Below are positions 9,152-18,507 of a stretch of 64,000 bases of DNA, piece by piece. The notes under the pieces were generated by a model, which saw nothing but the letters and a program-made list of their open reading frames with translations, had not been told where the DNA came from and did no database searches. Origin of the DNA: Candidatus Binatia bacterium (GTDB lineage: Bacteria; Desulfobacterota; Binatia; Bin18); the NCBI GenBank assembly GCA_022820725.1, contig JAJEFA010000018.1, positions 1 to 64,000 on the forward strand, written 5' to 3'. Position numbers and translations under genes: made by a program. Every line of letters starts with the position of its first letter. Position 1 is the first letter of the stretch.

Positions 9152-9176
9152 GAGACGGCTGTGTGCTCACCGTCAC

Positions 9177-9641
9177 ATGGATCACCCCACTGTCGCTTCT
9201 GTTCTTCCCCATCGCTACCCGTTCCTCCTCGTTGACCGGGTGGTGGAAATCTCAGCCGGGAGACGTATCGTCGCACTCAAAAACGTGACGATAAACGAAC
9301 CTTTCTTTGTCGGGCACTTCCCCGACCATCCGCTTATGCCTGGCGTACTCATCTGCGAAGCCGTCGTGCAGGCTGGCGGTATCCTGGCGCGGTCGTCCGT
9401 CGATCCTTCTGAGGAGACTCCCCAGTCACCAAGTAGGCTAGCGATGCTGGCCGGGCTCGACCACGTCCGCTTTCGACGCCAGGTTATTCCTGGTGATCAA
9501 CTGCTGATGGAAGTGGAGATTCTGCGCCGCCGTGGGACGTTCTGGAAAATGCAGGGGACCGCTCGGGTTGAGGGACAGGTCGCCGCGGAACTCGAATTTA
9601 CGGTTGTTGATGTGGACCCGGAAAGCGAGACGCAGGTGTGA
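9177..9641 (+). CDS. fabZ: 3-hydroxyacyl-ACP dehydratase FabZ
   Basis: FabZ dehydrates beta-hydroxyacyl-ACP in fatty acid synthesis. The 154-residue hot-dog-fold protein starts at MDHPTVASVLPHRYPFLLVDRV. It has the catalytic His in FVGHFPDHPLMPGV and the catalytic Glu in LICEAVVQ. The end AELEFTVVD is typical. Longer in-frame starts upstream overlap skp and do not match the family. The stop codon overlaps the GTG of lpxA by 3 bases. lpxD, which commonly sits between skp and fabZ, is absent here. Confidence 0.95.
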   Translation: MDHPTVASVLPHRYPFLLVDRVVEISAGRRIVALKNVTINEPFFVGHFPDHPLMPGVLICEAVVQAGGILARSSVDPSEETPQSPSRLAMLAGLDHVRFRRQVIPGDQLLMEVEILRRRGTFWKMQGTARVEGQVAAELEFTVVDVDPESETQV

Positions 9642-10465
9642 GTGCCGAGACCGCGATCCATCCGTCGGCGGTGATTGCGCCCGGCGCGGAACTTGATCAC
9701 GGAGTCCAAGTCGGACCCTATGCGGTGATTGGCCCGCAGGTTCGTATTGGTCGGGATTCCAGTATCGGGCCGCATAGCGTGGTCGAGGGGCGCACGACGA
9801 TTGGCTGCGAGAACACCATTTTTCAGTTTGCGAGCGTCGGGGCCATCCCACAGGATAAGAAATATCAGGGGGAGGACAGCAGCCTCATCATTGGTGATCG
9901 TAATACTATCCGTGAATTCGCCACCTTAAATATCGGCACCACCGGCGGTGGGATGGCGACACGGATCGGGAACGATAATCTCTTCATGGTCTACTCCCAT
10001 GTGGGTCACGACTGTCAGATTGGCAACGCTGTGATTCTGGCAAACTGCGCGACCCTGGCCGGCCACGTCATACTCGAAGATTATGTTGGCGTGGGTGGGC
10101 TGGCCGCTATCCATCAGTTTACGCGTATCGGGGAGTCGGCATACCTCGGCGGGGGAGCGATGGTCTCCCTTGACGTGCCGCCGTACTGTATGGCCCAGGG
10201 AGACCGCGCGCGTCTGTTTGGTTTGAATCTCATCGGACTCAAACGGCGCGGATTTGGCGAGGAACAACTGAGTGCGCTCAAAAAAGCCTACCGGACGTTT
10301 TTCGCCGAGGGACTGACGCTCAAAGAGGCGACCGACCGTACCCGACAGGAACAGGCGGCGTCGCCCGAGGCCGTTCATTTGGCGGAGTTCATTGCCAGCT
10401 CACAGCGGGGCATTTGTCGTCCGCGACGGAATGCCGGCCAAGAGGATGAGGATGATCTTGGCTAA
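9638..10465 (+). CDS. lpxA: UDP-N-acetylglucosamine acyltransferase LpxA
   Basis: LpxA performs the first step of lipid A synthesis, moving a hydroxyacyl chain from ACP to UDP-GlcNAc. The 275-residue product is a left-handed beta-helix with many hexapeptide repeats (AVIAPG, VQVGPY, VRIGRD and so on). The catalytic His lies in YSHVGHDCQIGN. The sequence YLGGGAMVSLDVPPYCMAQGDRA and the C-terminal helical domain with RGFGEEQLSALKKAYR are diagnostic. The GTG start overlaps fabZ, showing translational coupling. The last 20 residues are a charged tail not usual in the family. Confidence 0.94.
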   Translation: MSAETAIHPSAVIAPGAELDHGVQVGPYAVIGPQVRIGRDSSIGPHSVVEGRTTIGCENTIFQFASVGAIPQDKKYQGEDSSLIIGDRNTIREFATLNIGTTGGGMATRIGNDNLFMVYSHVGHDCQIGNAVILANCATLAGHVILEDYVGVGGLAAIHQFTRIGESAYLGGGAMVSLDVPPYCMAQGDRARLFGLNLIGLKRRGFGEEQLSALKKAYRTFFAEGLTLKEATDRTRQEQAASPEAVHLAEFIASSQRGICRPRRNAGQEDEDDLG

Positions 10466-10499
10466 CCGCGTGGTGGTCGTATAGCGAGCGTCCGCATCT

Positions 10500-11330
10500 A
10501 TGGCCCGTCTCGGTCTCATTGCAGGGAATGGACAATTCCCACTTATCTTCTGCGCGGCGGCCCGCGCAGAAGGGGTCGAGGTCGTTGCGGTCGCGCACCA
10601 GGGGGAAACGCCTCAGGCTATCAGCGACCACACTTCTCACGTCACCTGGGTGCGGGTCGGGGAACTCGGAAAAATCATCTCTACCTTCCACGAGGCTGGG
10701 GTGACCCAGGCCGTCATGGCCGGGGGCATCTATAAGACCGGTGCCATGACGCAGATACAGCCCGATGCACGGGGGCTGGCCTTCATCAGTAAACTGTCGA
10801 GTCTGAAGGACGATGTGATCCTGCGGGGGGTGGCCCAGGAACTTGAAGACGACGGTATTACGATTGTCGAATCCACCCGCTTCCTGTCATCCCTCGTGCC
10901 CCAGGAAGGGATATTGACGCGTGCCGAGCCAGACGCGCAGCAGTGGCAGGATATCCGGCTCGGCGTTGCGGTCGCAAAGGAGATTGGCCGCTGGGATATC
11001 GGACAGAGCGTTGTCGTCAAGCGGGGCACGGTGCTGGCGGTTGAAGGCGTTGAGGGCACAAACGCTGCTATTCGGCGCGGTGGTACATTGGGTGGGGAAG
11101 GCAGCATTGTGGTGAAAGTCAGCAAGCCTCAGCAGGATTTGCGCTTTGACGTCCCGGCTGTTGGGCCCGATACCATCACGGTCATGCACGAGGTTAAGGC
11201 TGCCGTTCTAGCCATTGAGGCTGACAAGACGCTTATGATAGAGCGCTCGGCGCTACTGGAGCGTGCCGAGGCTGCGGGGGTCCGGGTAGTTGCGGTTGGA
11301 GCTCAAACTGTGGAAGAGGCAACTGAATAA
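10500..11330 (+). CDS. lpxI: UDP-2,3-diacylglucosamine pyrophosphatase LpxI
   Basis: LpxI cleaves UDP-2,3-diacylglucosamine to lipid X, replacing LpxH in many non-enteric bacteria. The 276-residue product begins with LGLIAGNGQFPLIF, the family's N-terminal signature. It has MAGGIYKT, DDVILRGVAQELEDDGITIV, LTRAEPDAQQWQDI, EGTNAAIRRGG and FDVPAVGPDTI, all characteristic of the former DUF1009. lpxB, often next to it, is absent. The stop is followed at once by the ATG of the next gene, so the operon continues. Confidence 0.92.
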   Translation: MARLGLIAGNGQFPLIFCAAARAEGVEVVAVAHQGETPQAISDHTSHVTWVRVGELGKIISTFHEAGVTQAVMAGGIYKTGAMTQIQPDARGLAFISKLSSLKDDVILRGVAQELEDDGITIVESTRFLSSLVPQEGILTRAEPDAQQWQDIRLGVAVAKEIGRWDIGQSVVVKRGTVLAVEGVEGTNAAIRRGGTLGGEGSIVVKVSKPQQDLRFDVPAVGPDTITVMHEVKAAVLAIEADKTLMIERSALLERAEAAGVRVVAVGAQTVEEATE

Positions 11331-13847
11331 ATGATGAATAAACACGGTGTCATACTGTCCATCATTGTTTCCCTGCTCCTGACCGGAGGATCGACGCGCG
11401 CGACCTGGGCCGGGATTCGGGCGGTACTAGAGAATCCGGATAATGACCAGTTTGTGAGCGGTGTTCGGCTCATTTCCGGCTGGGCGTTTGCGGTCTCCGA
11501 CGATCCCGACAATCCGGTTGCGCTGCCCGTTACCATTCAGCTTTCCATTGATGGCCAGGACTACGGTGAGATTCCCTGTTGTGTTGATCGAGGAGATGTC
11601 CAGGAGAAGCATGGCGAGCACGCGCTCATGAGCGGTTTTGGGCAGGTGTTTAACTTCGGTGAACTCAGGGGCATCGGAGAAGGCCCGGAGGAGAGGGGAG
11701 TGGACCAGGCGAAGGGACAACATACGGTTCGCATTACGATATCCGCCGAGGGCGTTGCGAGTGCAATTATCGAACACACCGTGACCGTTGTCCGCCCGGC
11801 CGGCTATACATTCCTTGAGCTTCCGAGTTTGATTGGCTCCACCAGTCACGAGATCAACCCTGAAACGCAGGAGCTTATGCTCCAGAACGTCACTTTTCGT
11901 GATAAGCACAGCAACGAGAGAGCGTCGGGCGAACTCTGGTTAAAATGGCAGGACAATATCCAGCAACTGGCCGTGGTCGGCTCACGGATACTATCGACGG
12001 GGGAAGATGTGACCCCGGTCGAGGAGGACGAGACCACAAGCGAGGAGGACGAGGCTTCGGACGGGGAGGAGGCTTCAGACGAAGAGAATGAGACGGCGAT
12101 TACCGCGGTCTTTGAAAATCCACCGCCACTGGAAGCTACGGTGGTGACCCAGGTCACGGCAGGGGGGATCGGGCTGGTGTCCGGTTGGGCGTTTTCAGAA
12201 AATCCCGATGCCGAGATCGATCGCGTTTCGCTGCGGATAGACGGCGATACACCGACCGAGGTTGGGGAGGAAATTCCGTGCTGCTCGGACCGGCCTGATG
12301 TCAGTGCGGCTTTCCCTGCGGTGGCGCCACCGAACACCGGCTTTGGCGCCCTCATCAATTTCAATCGGATTCCCAGCGGCGCGCGGACCGTTGGCGTCGA
12401 AATCCGGGACACTGCGGACCCGGATAATCCATTAGTTATCGATCACGAGGTCTCCGTGGTTCGACTGGGCGATGCTGAGATTCTCGACGAATTTACGCTG
12501 ACCGAAGAGAGCAGTGTGACAGTGACCGGCTCGTTATTGACCTTTCAAGATGTCGACATCAGGGCCAAGGGCGAGACCGAGACCATGACGGTGGATGCCG
12601 GATTTATCTGGAATGAGAGCTGCCAGTGTTTTCTGCCCTGGCCCCTGTGTGGCAACGGTGGGCGAGATATCGGAGAGGAGTGTGATAGAGAGGCGCTTGG
12701 TGAACTGAGCTGTCAGACGCTCGGGTTTGGTGAGGGCGCCCTCAGCTGTTTCCGGGACGAGGAGACCGACCACGACTTCTGTCTGCTCGACACGAGTGAA
12801 TGTGAGGAGGGGGATGGAGCCAAGGCCTATGTAACCCTGGTGAATGATGACGCCGTGGCTGTCGTCAGGACAGACACGAACGAGGTAACTCAGACGATCC
12901 CGGTTGGTGACCGCCCGCGCGGCATCGCGATCAGCCCGGACGGGAAGGAAGCATATGTCGCGAATGCAGGTGATAACACAGTGTCAGTCATCAACACTGC
13001 CTCAAAGACAGTCGTTGCGACAATCCCGGTTGGCCATGAGCCGCAGGGGGTTGCTTTTGCTCCGGATGGAGCCACCGCCTATGTGACGAATATTGAGGAC
13101 AATACTGTTTCTGTTATCGATACCACCACACGGACTCAGACAACCACCATCGCGGTGGGCCGGAGTCCGCAGTCCATTACCGTTGCTGTCACTCCACATG
13201 GGCCACGAGCCTATGTGCCGAACTTTGACGACGACACCGTGACCGTGGTCGACCTGACGACGCTTACCCCCCTGCCAGATCCGCTTGTGGTGGGAGAGGG
13301 GCCGCTCGGGGTGGCGGCCAGCGTGGACGGAATGCGCGTCTATGTGACGAATTTCGGGGCGATTGATACCGATAAGGGCGATGACAACGGAGACACGGTT
13401 TCCTTTATCGATACAGAAAAGAACGAAGTCGTTGATACCAACCCTGACGAGGACGGGGTGCAGCATCTACAAGTCGGCATAGAGCCTGCCGGGGTAGCCG
13501 TGATACCTGAAACGGCACTGGAATTGGTGAAACGGGAGCTGAGGGTGGATGCTTTTGTCGCAAACTTCCTCGACGCAACTGTATCGGTGATAACGGAGGA
13601 GGACATTCATCCGGAGCTCAGCACCCCGTCTTTTAATGTGGCTTTTAATCCGCGCTTCAATGCGGTTGATAATGAACCGTACGCCATCGCGATTACGCCA
13701 AACGGCCTGCGGGGCTATGCGACGTTGTTCGGCTCTCGTAAGGACGAGGGTGAGGTCGTCCAGGTCTTCAGCACGCTTGCCCAACAAGTCGTCGCCACAA
13801 TTGAGGTCGGAAGGAAGCCGTTTGCCATTGCCATTGGTCCGCAGTAA
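11331..13847 (+). CDS. Exported multi-domain protein with Cys-rich repeat and YVTN beta-propeller
   Basis: The 838-residue product starts with a signal peptide (ending near TWAG). Two copies of an unnamed domain follow (about 30-165 and 260-365), each with the pattern ENP, SGWAF, EIPCC-D-R-DV, GFG, FNF. The linker between them is very acidic. A Cys-rich module (CGNGGRDIGEECD to FCLLDTSEC) matches the Myxococcus-type disulfide repeat. The C-terminal half is a YVTN-type propeller with about seven blades (such as RGIAISPDGKEAYVAN, VSVIDT). It abuts lpxI with no gap, so it is made together with lipid A enzymes. A surface or periplasmic binding role is likely; the ligand is unknown. Confidence 0.8.
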   Translation: MMNKHGVILSIIVSLLLTGGSTRATWAGIRAVLENPDNDQFVSGVRLISGWAFAVSDDPDNPVALPVTIQLSIDGQDYGEIPCCVDRGDVQEKHGEHALMSGFGQVFNFGELRGIGEGPEERGVDQAKGQHTVRITISAEGVASAIIEHTVTVVRPAGYTFLELPSLIGSTSHEINPETQELMLQNVTFRDKHSNERASGELWLKWQDNIQQLAVVGSRILSTGEDVTPVEEDETTSEEDEASDGEEASDEENETAITAVFENPPPLEATVVTQVTAGGIGLVSGWAFSENPDAEIDRVSLRIDGDTPTEVGEEIPCCSDRPDVSAAFPAVAPPNTGFGALINFNRIPSGARTVGVEIRDTADPDNPLVIDHEVSVVRLGDAEILDEFTLTEESSVTVTGSLLTFQDVDIRAKGETETMTVDAGFIWNESCQCFLPWPLCGNGGRDIGEECDREALGELSCQTLGFGEGALSCFRDEETDHDFCLLDTSECEEGDGAKAYVTLVNDDAVAVVRTDTNEVTQTIPVGDRPRGIAISPDGKEAYVANAGDNTVSVINTASKTVVATIPVGHEPQGVAFAPDGATAYVTNIEDNTVSVIDTTTRTQTTTIAVGRSPQSITVAVTPHGPRAYVPNFDDDTVTVVDLTTLTPLPDPLVVGEGPLGVAASVDGMRVYVTNFGAIDTDKGDDNGDTVSFIDTEKNEVVDTNPDEDGVQHLQVGIEPAGVAVIPETALELVKRELRVDAFVANFLDATVSVITEEDIHPELSTPSFNVAFNPRFNAVDNEPYAIAITPNGLRGYATLFGSRKDEGEVVQVFSTLAQQVVATIEVGRKPFAIAIGPQ

Positions 13848-13861
13848 GGGCTGTCTGCGAG

Positions 13862-13890
13862 TTGACGCCTACCGGAGAACATGGCAGTAT
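13862..13890 (+). promoter_or_regulatory. Possible promoter for tRNA-Ala
   Basis: TTGACG at 13862-13867, a 17-nt spacer and CAGTAT at 13885-13890 lie 45 bp before the mature tRNA 5' end, a fitting position. The -10 match is moderate. Confidence 0.4.
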
Positions 13891-13935
13891 TCCTGCACTG
13901 ACGTACTGACCCAACCTTCATTCGTTTGATACCGT

Positions 13936-14008
<73 letters not shown>

Positions 14009-14060
14009 CTTTTCTTTTCCAATACCTATGTTGCTACGGCTGAAAGGCGGCCATGTGCGC

Positions 14061-14855
14061 CTAAATGACCGACTTCGTGTAGCCGCCATCCACATCATAG
14101 ATACTCCCGGTCACGAATGACGCGCGCGAGGAGGCGAGAAATACGACAACCGCAGCAACTTCTTCCGGCTCGCCAAAGCGTTTGATGAGATTGTACTGAG
14201 TTAAGAAATCGCGCACTTCCTGCCGACTCTGCATCCCCAACAACGGCATAGCGCTGTCAGCGAGCCCGTCCTGCATGGGGCCGTTAATAAACCCCGGACA
14301 GACGATATTCACCAAGATATTATCGGGCGCCAGCTCAATCGCCATATTCCGGGAGAAAGCCAGCAGGCCGGCTTTGGCCGTAATATAGTCGTCCATCCCA
14401 GGCAGGAGAATGGTTTTTGCTCCCGCGGTCGCAATATTGATGATCCGGCCGCCCCCATGCTGACGCATCGTGGGGACCACACCACGGGTGAAACGCAGAG
14501 CGCCTTGCAAGTTGACCCGCCAGGCGTATTCCCAGTCCTCATCTGGAGTCTCCAAAGTCCGGCCGAGCCAGGACTGGCCCGCATTATTCACCAACACATC
14601 AATACGACCATAGTGAGTGAGGGTGGCGGTGATGACCCGCTGGATCGCCGCCGCATCCGAGATATCGGCGGTCGTCGAGACGACCTGGACATCGTGGCGG
14701 CGAAAGGCCTCGGCGGCCTGTGTCAAGGCGTCTTCGCCGCGCGCACAGATGGACAAGTGGGCGCCTTCTTTGGCAAACTCTTCGCCAATCGCATGACCGA
14801 TACCTTTGCTGGCGCCGGTAATCAAGACGATTTTCTCTTTGAGTCCAAGTTCCAT
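14061..14855 (-). CDS. Short-chain dehydrogenase/reductase (SDR)
   Basis: This classical SDR (264 residues) is an NAD(P)-dependent oxidoreductase. The start at 14855 has AAAGGAG upstream. The cofactor motif is TGASKGIG, followed by NNAG, the YITAK catalytic Tyr-Lys pair, and PGFINGPMQDG. The residue 13 before the Tyr, normally the catalytic Ser, is Ala, with Thr beside it (INIATAGAK). Either Thr substitutes or activity is altered. The end SFVTGSIYDVDGGYTKSVI is typical. It is divergent from the acyl-CoA carboxylase gene; the substrate is unknown. Confidence 0.88.
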   Translation of the reverse strand: MELGLKEKIVLITGASKGIGHAIGEEFAKEGAHLSICARGEDALTQAAEAFRRHDVQVVSTTADISDAAAIQRVITATLTHYGRIDVLVNNAGQSWLGRTLETPDEDWEYAWRVNLQGALRFTRGVVPTMRQHGGGRIINIATAGAKTILLPGMDDYITAKAGLLAFSRNMAIELAPDNILVNIVCPGFINGPMQDGLADSAMPLLGMQSRQEVRDFLTQYNLIKRFGEPEEVAAVVVFLASSRASFVTGSIYDVDGGYTKSVI

Positions 14856-15015
14856 CCTTGCTCCTTTGTCCGGATATGGATCCGCTAACGATAGGCGCAC
14901 ATACTGCGAGAGACAATCCCGCTTCTCAGACGTTTCCGCTACCCTCCTTCACCTGTGATACATTCTCGTGCAATGAATGGGGGAGAAAAGGAGTCGGAGA
15001 GGGGGATACCTGATA

Positions 15016-18000
15016 GTGCATACTCGCGTCTTGATCGCTAACCGGGGCGAAATCGCCATTCGTATTGCCAAATCAGCATCGGCCTTGGGCCTGGAATCGG
15101 TTGGGGTGTATCCGGCCATTGATGCGTTTTCGCTGCACACCCGCTGTATGACAGAAAGTCATGAGATCGGCACGGCGGCAGATGCCGTTGAGGCATATTT
15201 GAACGCGGACGCGCTCGTACAGACCGCCAAATCGCGCGGCTGTGATTGTCTGCACCCTGGCTACGGTTTCCTGTCTGAGAATGCCGCCTTTGCCGCGTTG
15301 TGTGCCGCCGAGGGAGTTACGTTCATCGGTCCGTCACCGGAGACGCTGGCCTTATTCGGCGATAAAGTCAGAGCGCGTGCGCTCGCCGAGTCGCTGGACA
15401 TTCCCGTCGTACCTGGGAGCGGCGAGCCCATAGGCTCAGCCCGAGAAGCAGACAAGCTGGCCCACGAACTCGGGTATCCCGTGATGCTCAAGGCTGCAGC
15501 CGGAGGCGGGGGGCGCGGCATGCGTGTCGTCGCAAGGGCCGAGCAGATGGCCGAGGCATTTGAGCGCTGCCGCAGCGAGGCCCAGGCTGCATTTGGCAAC
15601 GGAGCCGTCTTTCTCGAAAGACTGATCGCGCGGCCCAGACATATTGAGGTCCAAGTCCTGGCGGACTCCGAGGGCAATGTGACCCATCTGCACGAACGCG
15701 ACTGCTCGGTCCAACTGCGTCACCAGAAGGTCGTTGAGGTGGCACCCGCTCCAGGGCTGGACCCTACGCTGCGAGAGCAGATGCTCACCGCCGCGATCAC
15801 CCTTGTGAAGGCAGCCGCATACGTGAATGCCGGTACAGTCGAGTTCCTGGTTGTGCCCGAGACCGGCGAGTATTTTTTCATTGAATGTAATCCGCGGATT
15901 CAGGTTGAGCATACGGTTACCGAACAGGTCACCGGTATTGATTTGGTTGAGGCCCAGTTTCGTCTCGCCGCAGGTGAAACGCTCGCTTCGCTCGGTCTTG
16001 GTGGCCAGCACGCAGTCGGTACGCCGCGCGGTTTTGCCGTGCAGGCCCGTATCGTTGCCGCGAGTACGGGGAATATCACGGCCTATAAGGAACCCTCGGG
16101 CGCGGGTATTCGGGTGGATGCGTGTGGCTATCTGGGGTACGCCCCACCGCCGCAGTTCGACCCGTTGCTGGCAAAACTCATTTGTACGTCCGGTTCTTAC
16201 ACCGCCGCACTTGCTCGTACGCGACAAGCGCTTGGTGAGTTTCATCTTGGTGGTCTGCAAACCAATGTGCCCCAACTGCGCGCCATATTCGCCCATCCGG
16301 CCGTTCAGGCCGGTGATGCCAGAACGTCATTATTGGCGGAGACCCCGGAGCTGAACACCGTCTCTTTCTCCGCGGCTGAAGGCAGCGCGCTCGCTTTGTT
16401 GGAGCAACAGGCTGCCAAGCTGGGCGTTACGGCTCCGGAGCAGGGTGCCGCACAGACTTCACGCCTGTCGGCCCTAGAGGTAGCGGAGGGTCAGAAAGCC
16501 ATTCACTGTCCCCTGGAGAGTTCTGTGGTGGAGGTTCGCGTGAGCGTGGGTGATAGGGTGTCACCCGGTGACACGCTGCTGGTCGTGAGCGCCATGAAGA
16601 TGGAGACCATGGTCACGGCAGGCTACGCCGGTGTCATAGTCGCACTACAGCCGCTCCAAGCCGGAGACACCGTCGCCGCAGGACAGGTGGTGGCCGTTGT
16701 GTCTCCGGCACACGTTGACACTCCTCAGGAGACAGAGAGTGCACAACCGTGGGAGAAGGTGCTGGGAGAGGTTACGCTCCTTCAACAATTTGCCAAACAG
16801 CGGCTGGCGCCCGGCTCCAACGATCCCGGTGTGGTACGCCAACGCTCTCGCGGCAAGCTGACCTGCCGGGAGCGGATTGATCTGTTGCTGGACGAAGGCT
16901 CCTTTCGAGAGGTCGGCAGTGTCGCCGGTTTCGCATCCTATGATGAAGAAGGCACAATCACCGGCTTTACCCCTGCAAACAGTGTTGGTGGTTGGGGAAA
17001 AATAGATCGGCGGGGTGTCGTGGTGTGTGCCGACGATTTCACGTCCCGGGGGGGCCACGCGGATGGGGCGATCGCTGCCAAGAGCGGCTACCTGGACCGC
17101 CTGGCAACAGAAATGCGTATGCCCTCGATCCGGCTGCTGGACGGCTCGTCCGGTGGGGGCAGCGTCGCGGCCATGGTGCCGGCACAGAAAAAAGAGGGCG
17201 AGAGCAGCGCCAGGGAGAGCTCGGGGGCAATCAAAGCCGGCCGGCCACGGGTGGCCGGCGGGGGCGGATCGTATCTACCCGGCCACCTGGGCAGCACCAT
17301 GTATACCGAGCAGTTAGCGACCATACCGGTGGTCAATCTGCTGCTCGGCAGCGTGGTCGGCATTGGCGCGGCCAAGGCCGTCCTGGGTCATTTTTCAGTG
17401 ATGGTGCGCGATATCGCCCAACTCTTTGTCGCCGGACCACCGGTCGTTTCGCATGCTATGGGCTACGATATCACCAAGGAGGAACTCGGCGGCTGGCATA
17501 TTCACTGTACAAACGGCTCGGTAGACAACCTGGCAGGGTCCGAAGAAGAAGCCATGGAAATGACGCGGACCTTTCTGTCCTATCTGCCCTCCAGCGTGTA
17601 TGAGGTGCCGCCTGTGCACGCGGCAAATGCGAGCGATCCGATTGACCGGCGTGAAGAGGAACTGTCGACCCTCATCGCCAGAAAACGGACCATGACCTTT
17701 GATATTCGGAAGGCCATCCGGTTGATGGCAGACCGAGACTCTTTTTTTGAGATCGGTCCCTTGTGGGGAACCGACCAGGTGACCGGGTTTGTACGATTCA
17801 ACGGCTATCCTCTAGGCGTGATTGCTTCTGACAGCCAGCACGCCAACGGTGGTGCGCTCACCGCTGACGGTTGCGACAAGCTGACGCGGCACCTGGATTT
17901 GTGCGACCTGTTCCATCTGCCGCTCTTGAACTTGATCGATAATCCCGGCTTCGCGGTCGGCTTGGAGCACGAGCGGACGGGCACGATTCGCAAAGGGGCG

Positions 18001-18408
18001 GAATGGATGATTGCCTTCGCCCAGGTCAGGGTTCCCATCTTCACCGTTCTGATGCGTCGCAGTTTCGGCGTGGCCGGGAATAATTACGCCACCCCGCGCT
18101 CGGAGCCCTCGATGCGCGTCACCTGGCCGGCGGCGGATGTCGGCGGGATTCCGCCCGAAGGCGGTATCGAGGCGGCCTATAAACGGCAGTTGGCAGAAGC
18201 GGACGACCCAGTCGCATTTCGCGCGGAACTCGACGCCCGGATCGAGAGCGTACGGGGACCGCTCGGCCCGTTAAACAAATTCCAGATCGAAGAAATGATC
18301 GATCCCAGGGATACCCGTCGCTATATTTGTGAGTGGGTGGAAACCGCGTATCAAGTCGTGTCTCAGCCGACGCGACTTGTGCCCAGGGCGTTACAGTTTC
18401 GGCCGTAG
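15016..18408 (+). CDS. Single-chain biotin-dependent acyl-CoA carboxylase (LCC type)
   Basis: One polypeptide of about 1130 residues carries all carboxylase functions. The biotin carboxylase domain (RVLIANRGEIAIRI, KAAAGGGGRGMRVV, EMNP-like FIECNPRIQVEHTVTE) is followed by a biotinyl domain with AMKMET (biotinylated Lys near residue 528) and a carboxyltransferase domain (RGKLTCRERIDLLLDEGSF to IDNPGFAVG, GGIPPEGG). This BC-BCCP-CT order and size match the long-chain acyl-CoA carboxylases known as 120-kDa single-chain enzymes. The substrate chain length is not readable. The GTG at 15016 follows GAGAGGGGG; an ATG at 14977 without a ribosome site is the alternative. Confidence 0.9.
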   Translation: MHTRVLIANRGEIAIRIAKSASALGLESVGVYPAIDAFSLHTRCMTESHEIGTAADAVEAYLNADALVQTAKSRGCDCLHPGYGFLSENAAFAALCAAEGVTFIGPSPETLALFGDKVRARALAESLDIPVVPGSGEPIGSAREADKLAHELGYPVMLKAAAGGGGRGMRVVARAEQMAEAFERCRSEAQAAFGNGAVFLERLIARPRHIEVQVLADSEGNVTHLHERDCSVQLRHQKVVEVAPAPGLDPTLREQMLTAAITLVKAAAYVNAGTVEFLVVPETGEYFFIECNPRIQVEHTVTEQVTGIDLVEAQFRLAAGETLASLGLGGQHAVGTPRGFAVQARIVAASTGNITAYKEPSGAGIRVDACGYLGYAPPPQFDPLLAKLICTSGSYTAALARTRQALGEFHLGGLQTNVPQLRAIFAHPAVQAGDARTSLLAETPELNTVSFSAAEGSALALLEQQAAKLGVTAPEQGAAQTSRLSALEVAEGQKAIHCPLESSVVEVRVSVGDRVSPGDTLLVVSAMKMETMVTAGYAGVIVALQPLQAGDTVAAGQVVAVVSPAHVDTPQETESAQPWEKVLGEVTLLQQFAKQRLAPGSNDPGVVRQRSRGKLTCRERIDLLLDEGSFREVGSVAGFASYDEEGTITGFTPANSVGGWGKIDRRGVVVCADDFTSRGGHADGAIAAKSGYLDRLATEMRMPSIRLLDGSSGGGSVAAMVPAQKKEGESSARESSGAIKAGRPRVAGGGGSYLPGHLGSTMYTEQLATIPVVNLLLGSVVGIGAAKAVLGHFSVMVRDIAQLFVAGPPVVSHAMGYDITKEELGGWHIHCTNGSVDNLAGSEEEAMEMTRTFLSYLPSSVYEVPPVHAANASDPIDRREEELSTLIARKRTMTFDIRKAIRLMADRDSFFEIGPLWGTDQVTGFVRFNGYPLGVIASDSQHANGGALTADGCDKLTRHLDLCDLFHLPLLNLIDNPGFAVGLEHERTGTIRKGAEWMIAFAQVRVPIFTVLMRRSFGVAGNNYATPRSEPSMRVTWPAADVGGIPPEGGIEAAYKRQLAEADDPVAFRAELDARIESVRGPLGPLNKFQIEEMIDPRDTRRYICEWVETAYQVVSQPTRLVPRALQFRP

Positions 18409-18507
18409 GTGGCTGGGGCAGCCGCTCCGGTGCACTCGAACTTGCCGAAATATGGTCCGCACTATAGACAGAAACAGACCGCAGCAGGTGAGCTTGGAGG
18501 ACAGACG

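Noticed and set aside
8985..9176. N-terminal extension of fabZ into skp
   Set aside because: It lies in skp coding sequence in another frame and is unlike any FabZ; the conserved start is at 9177.
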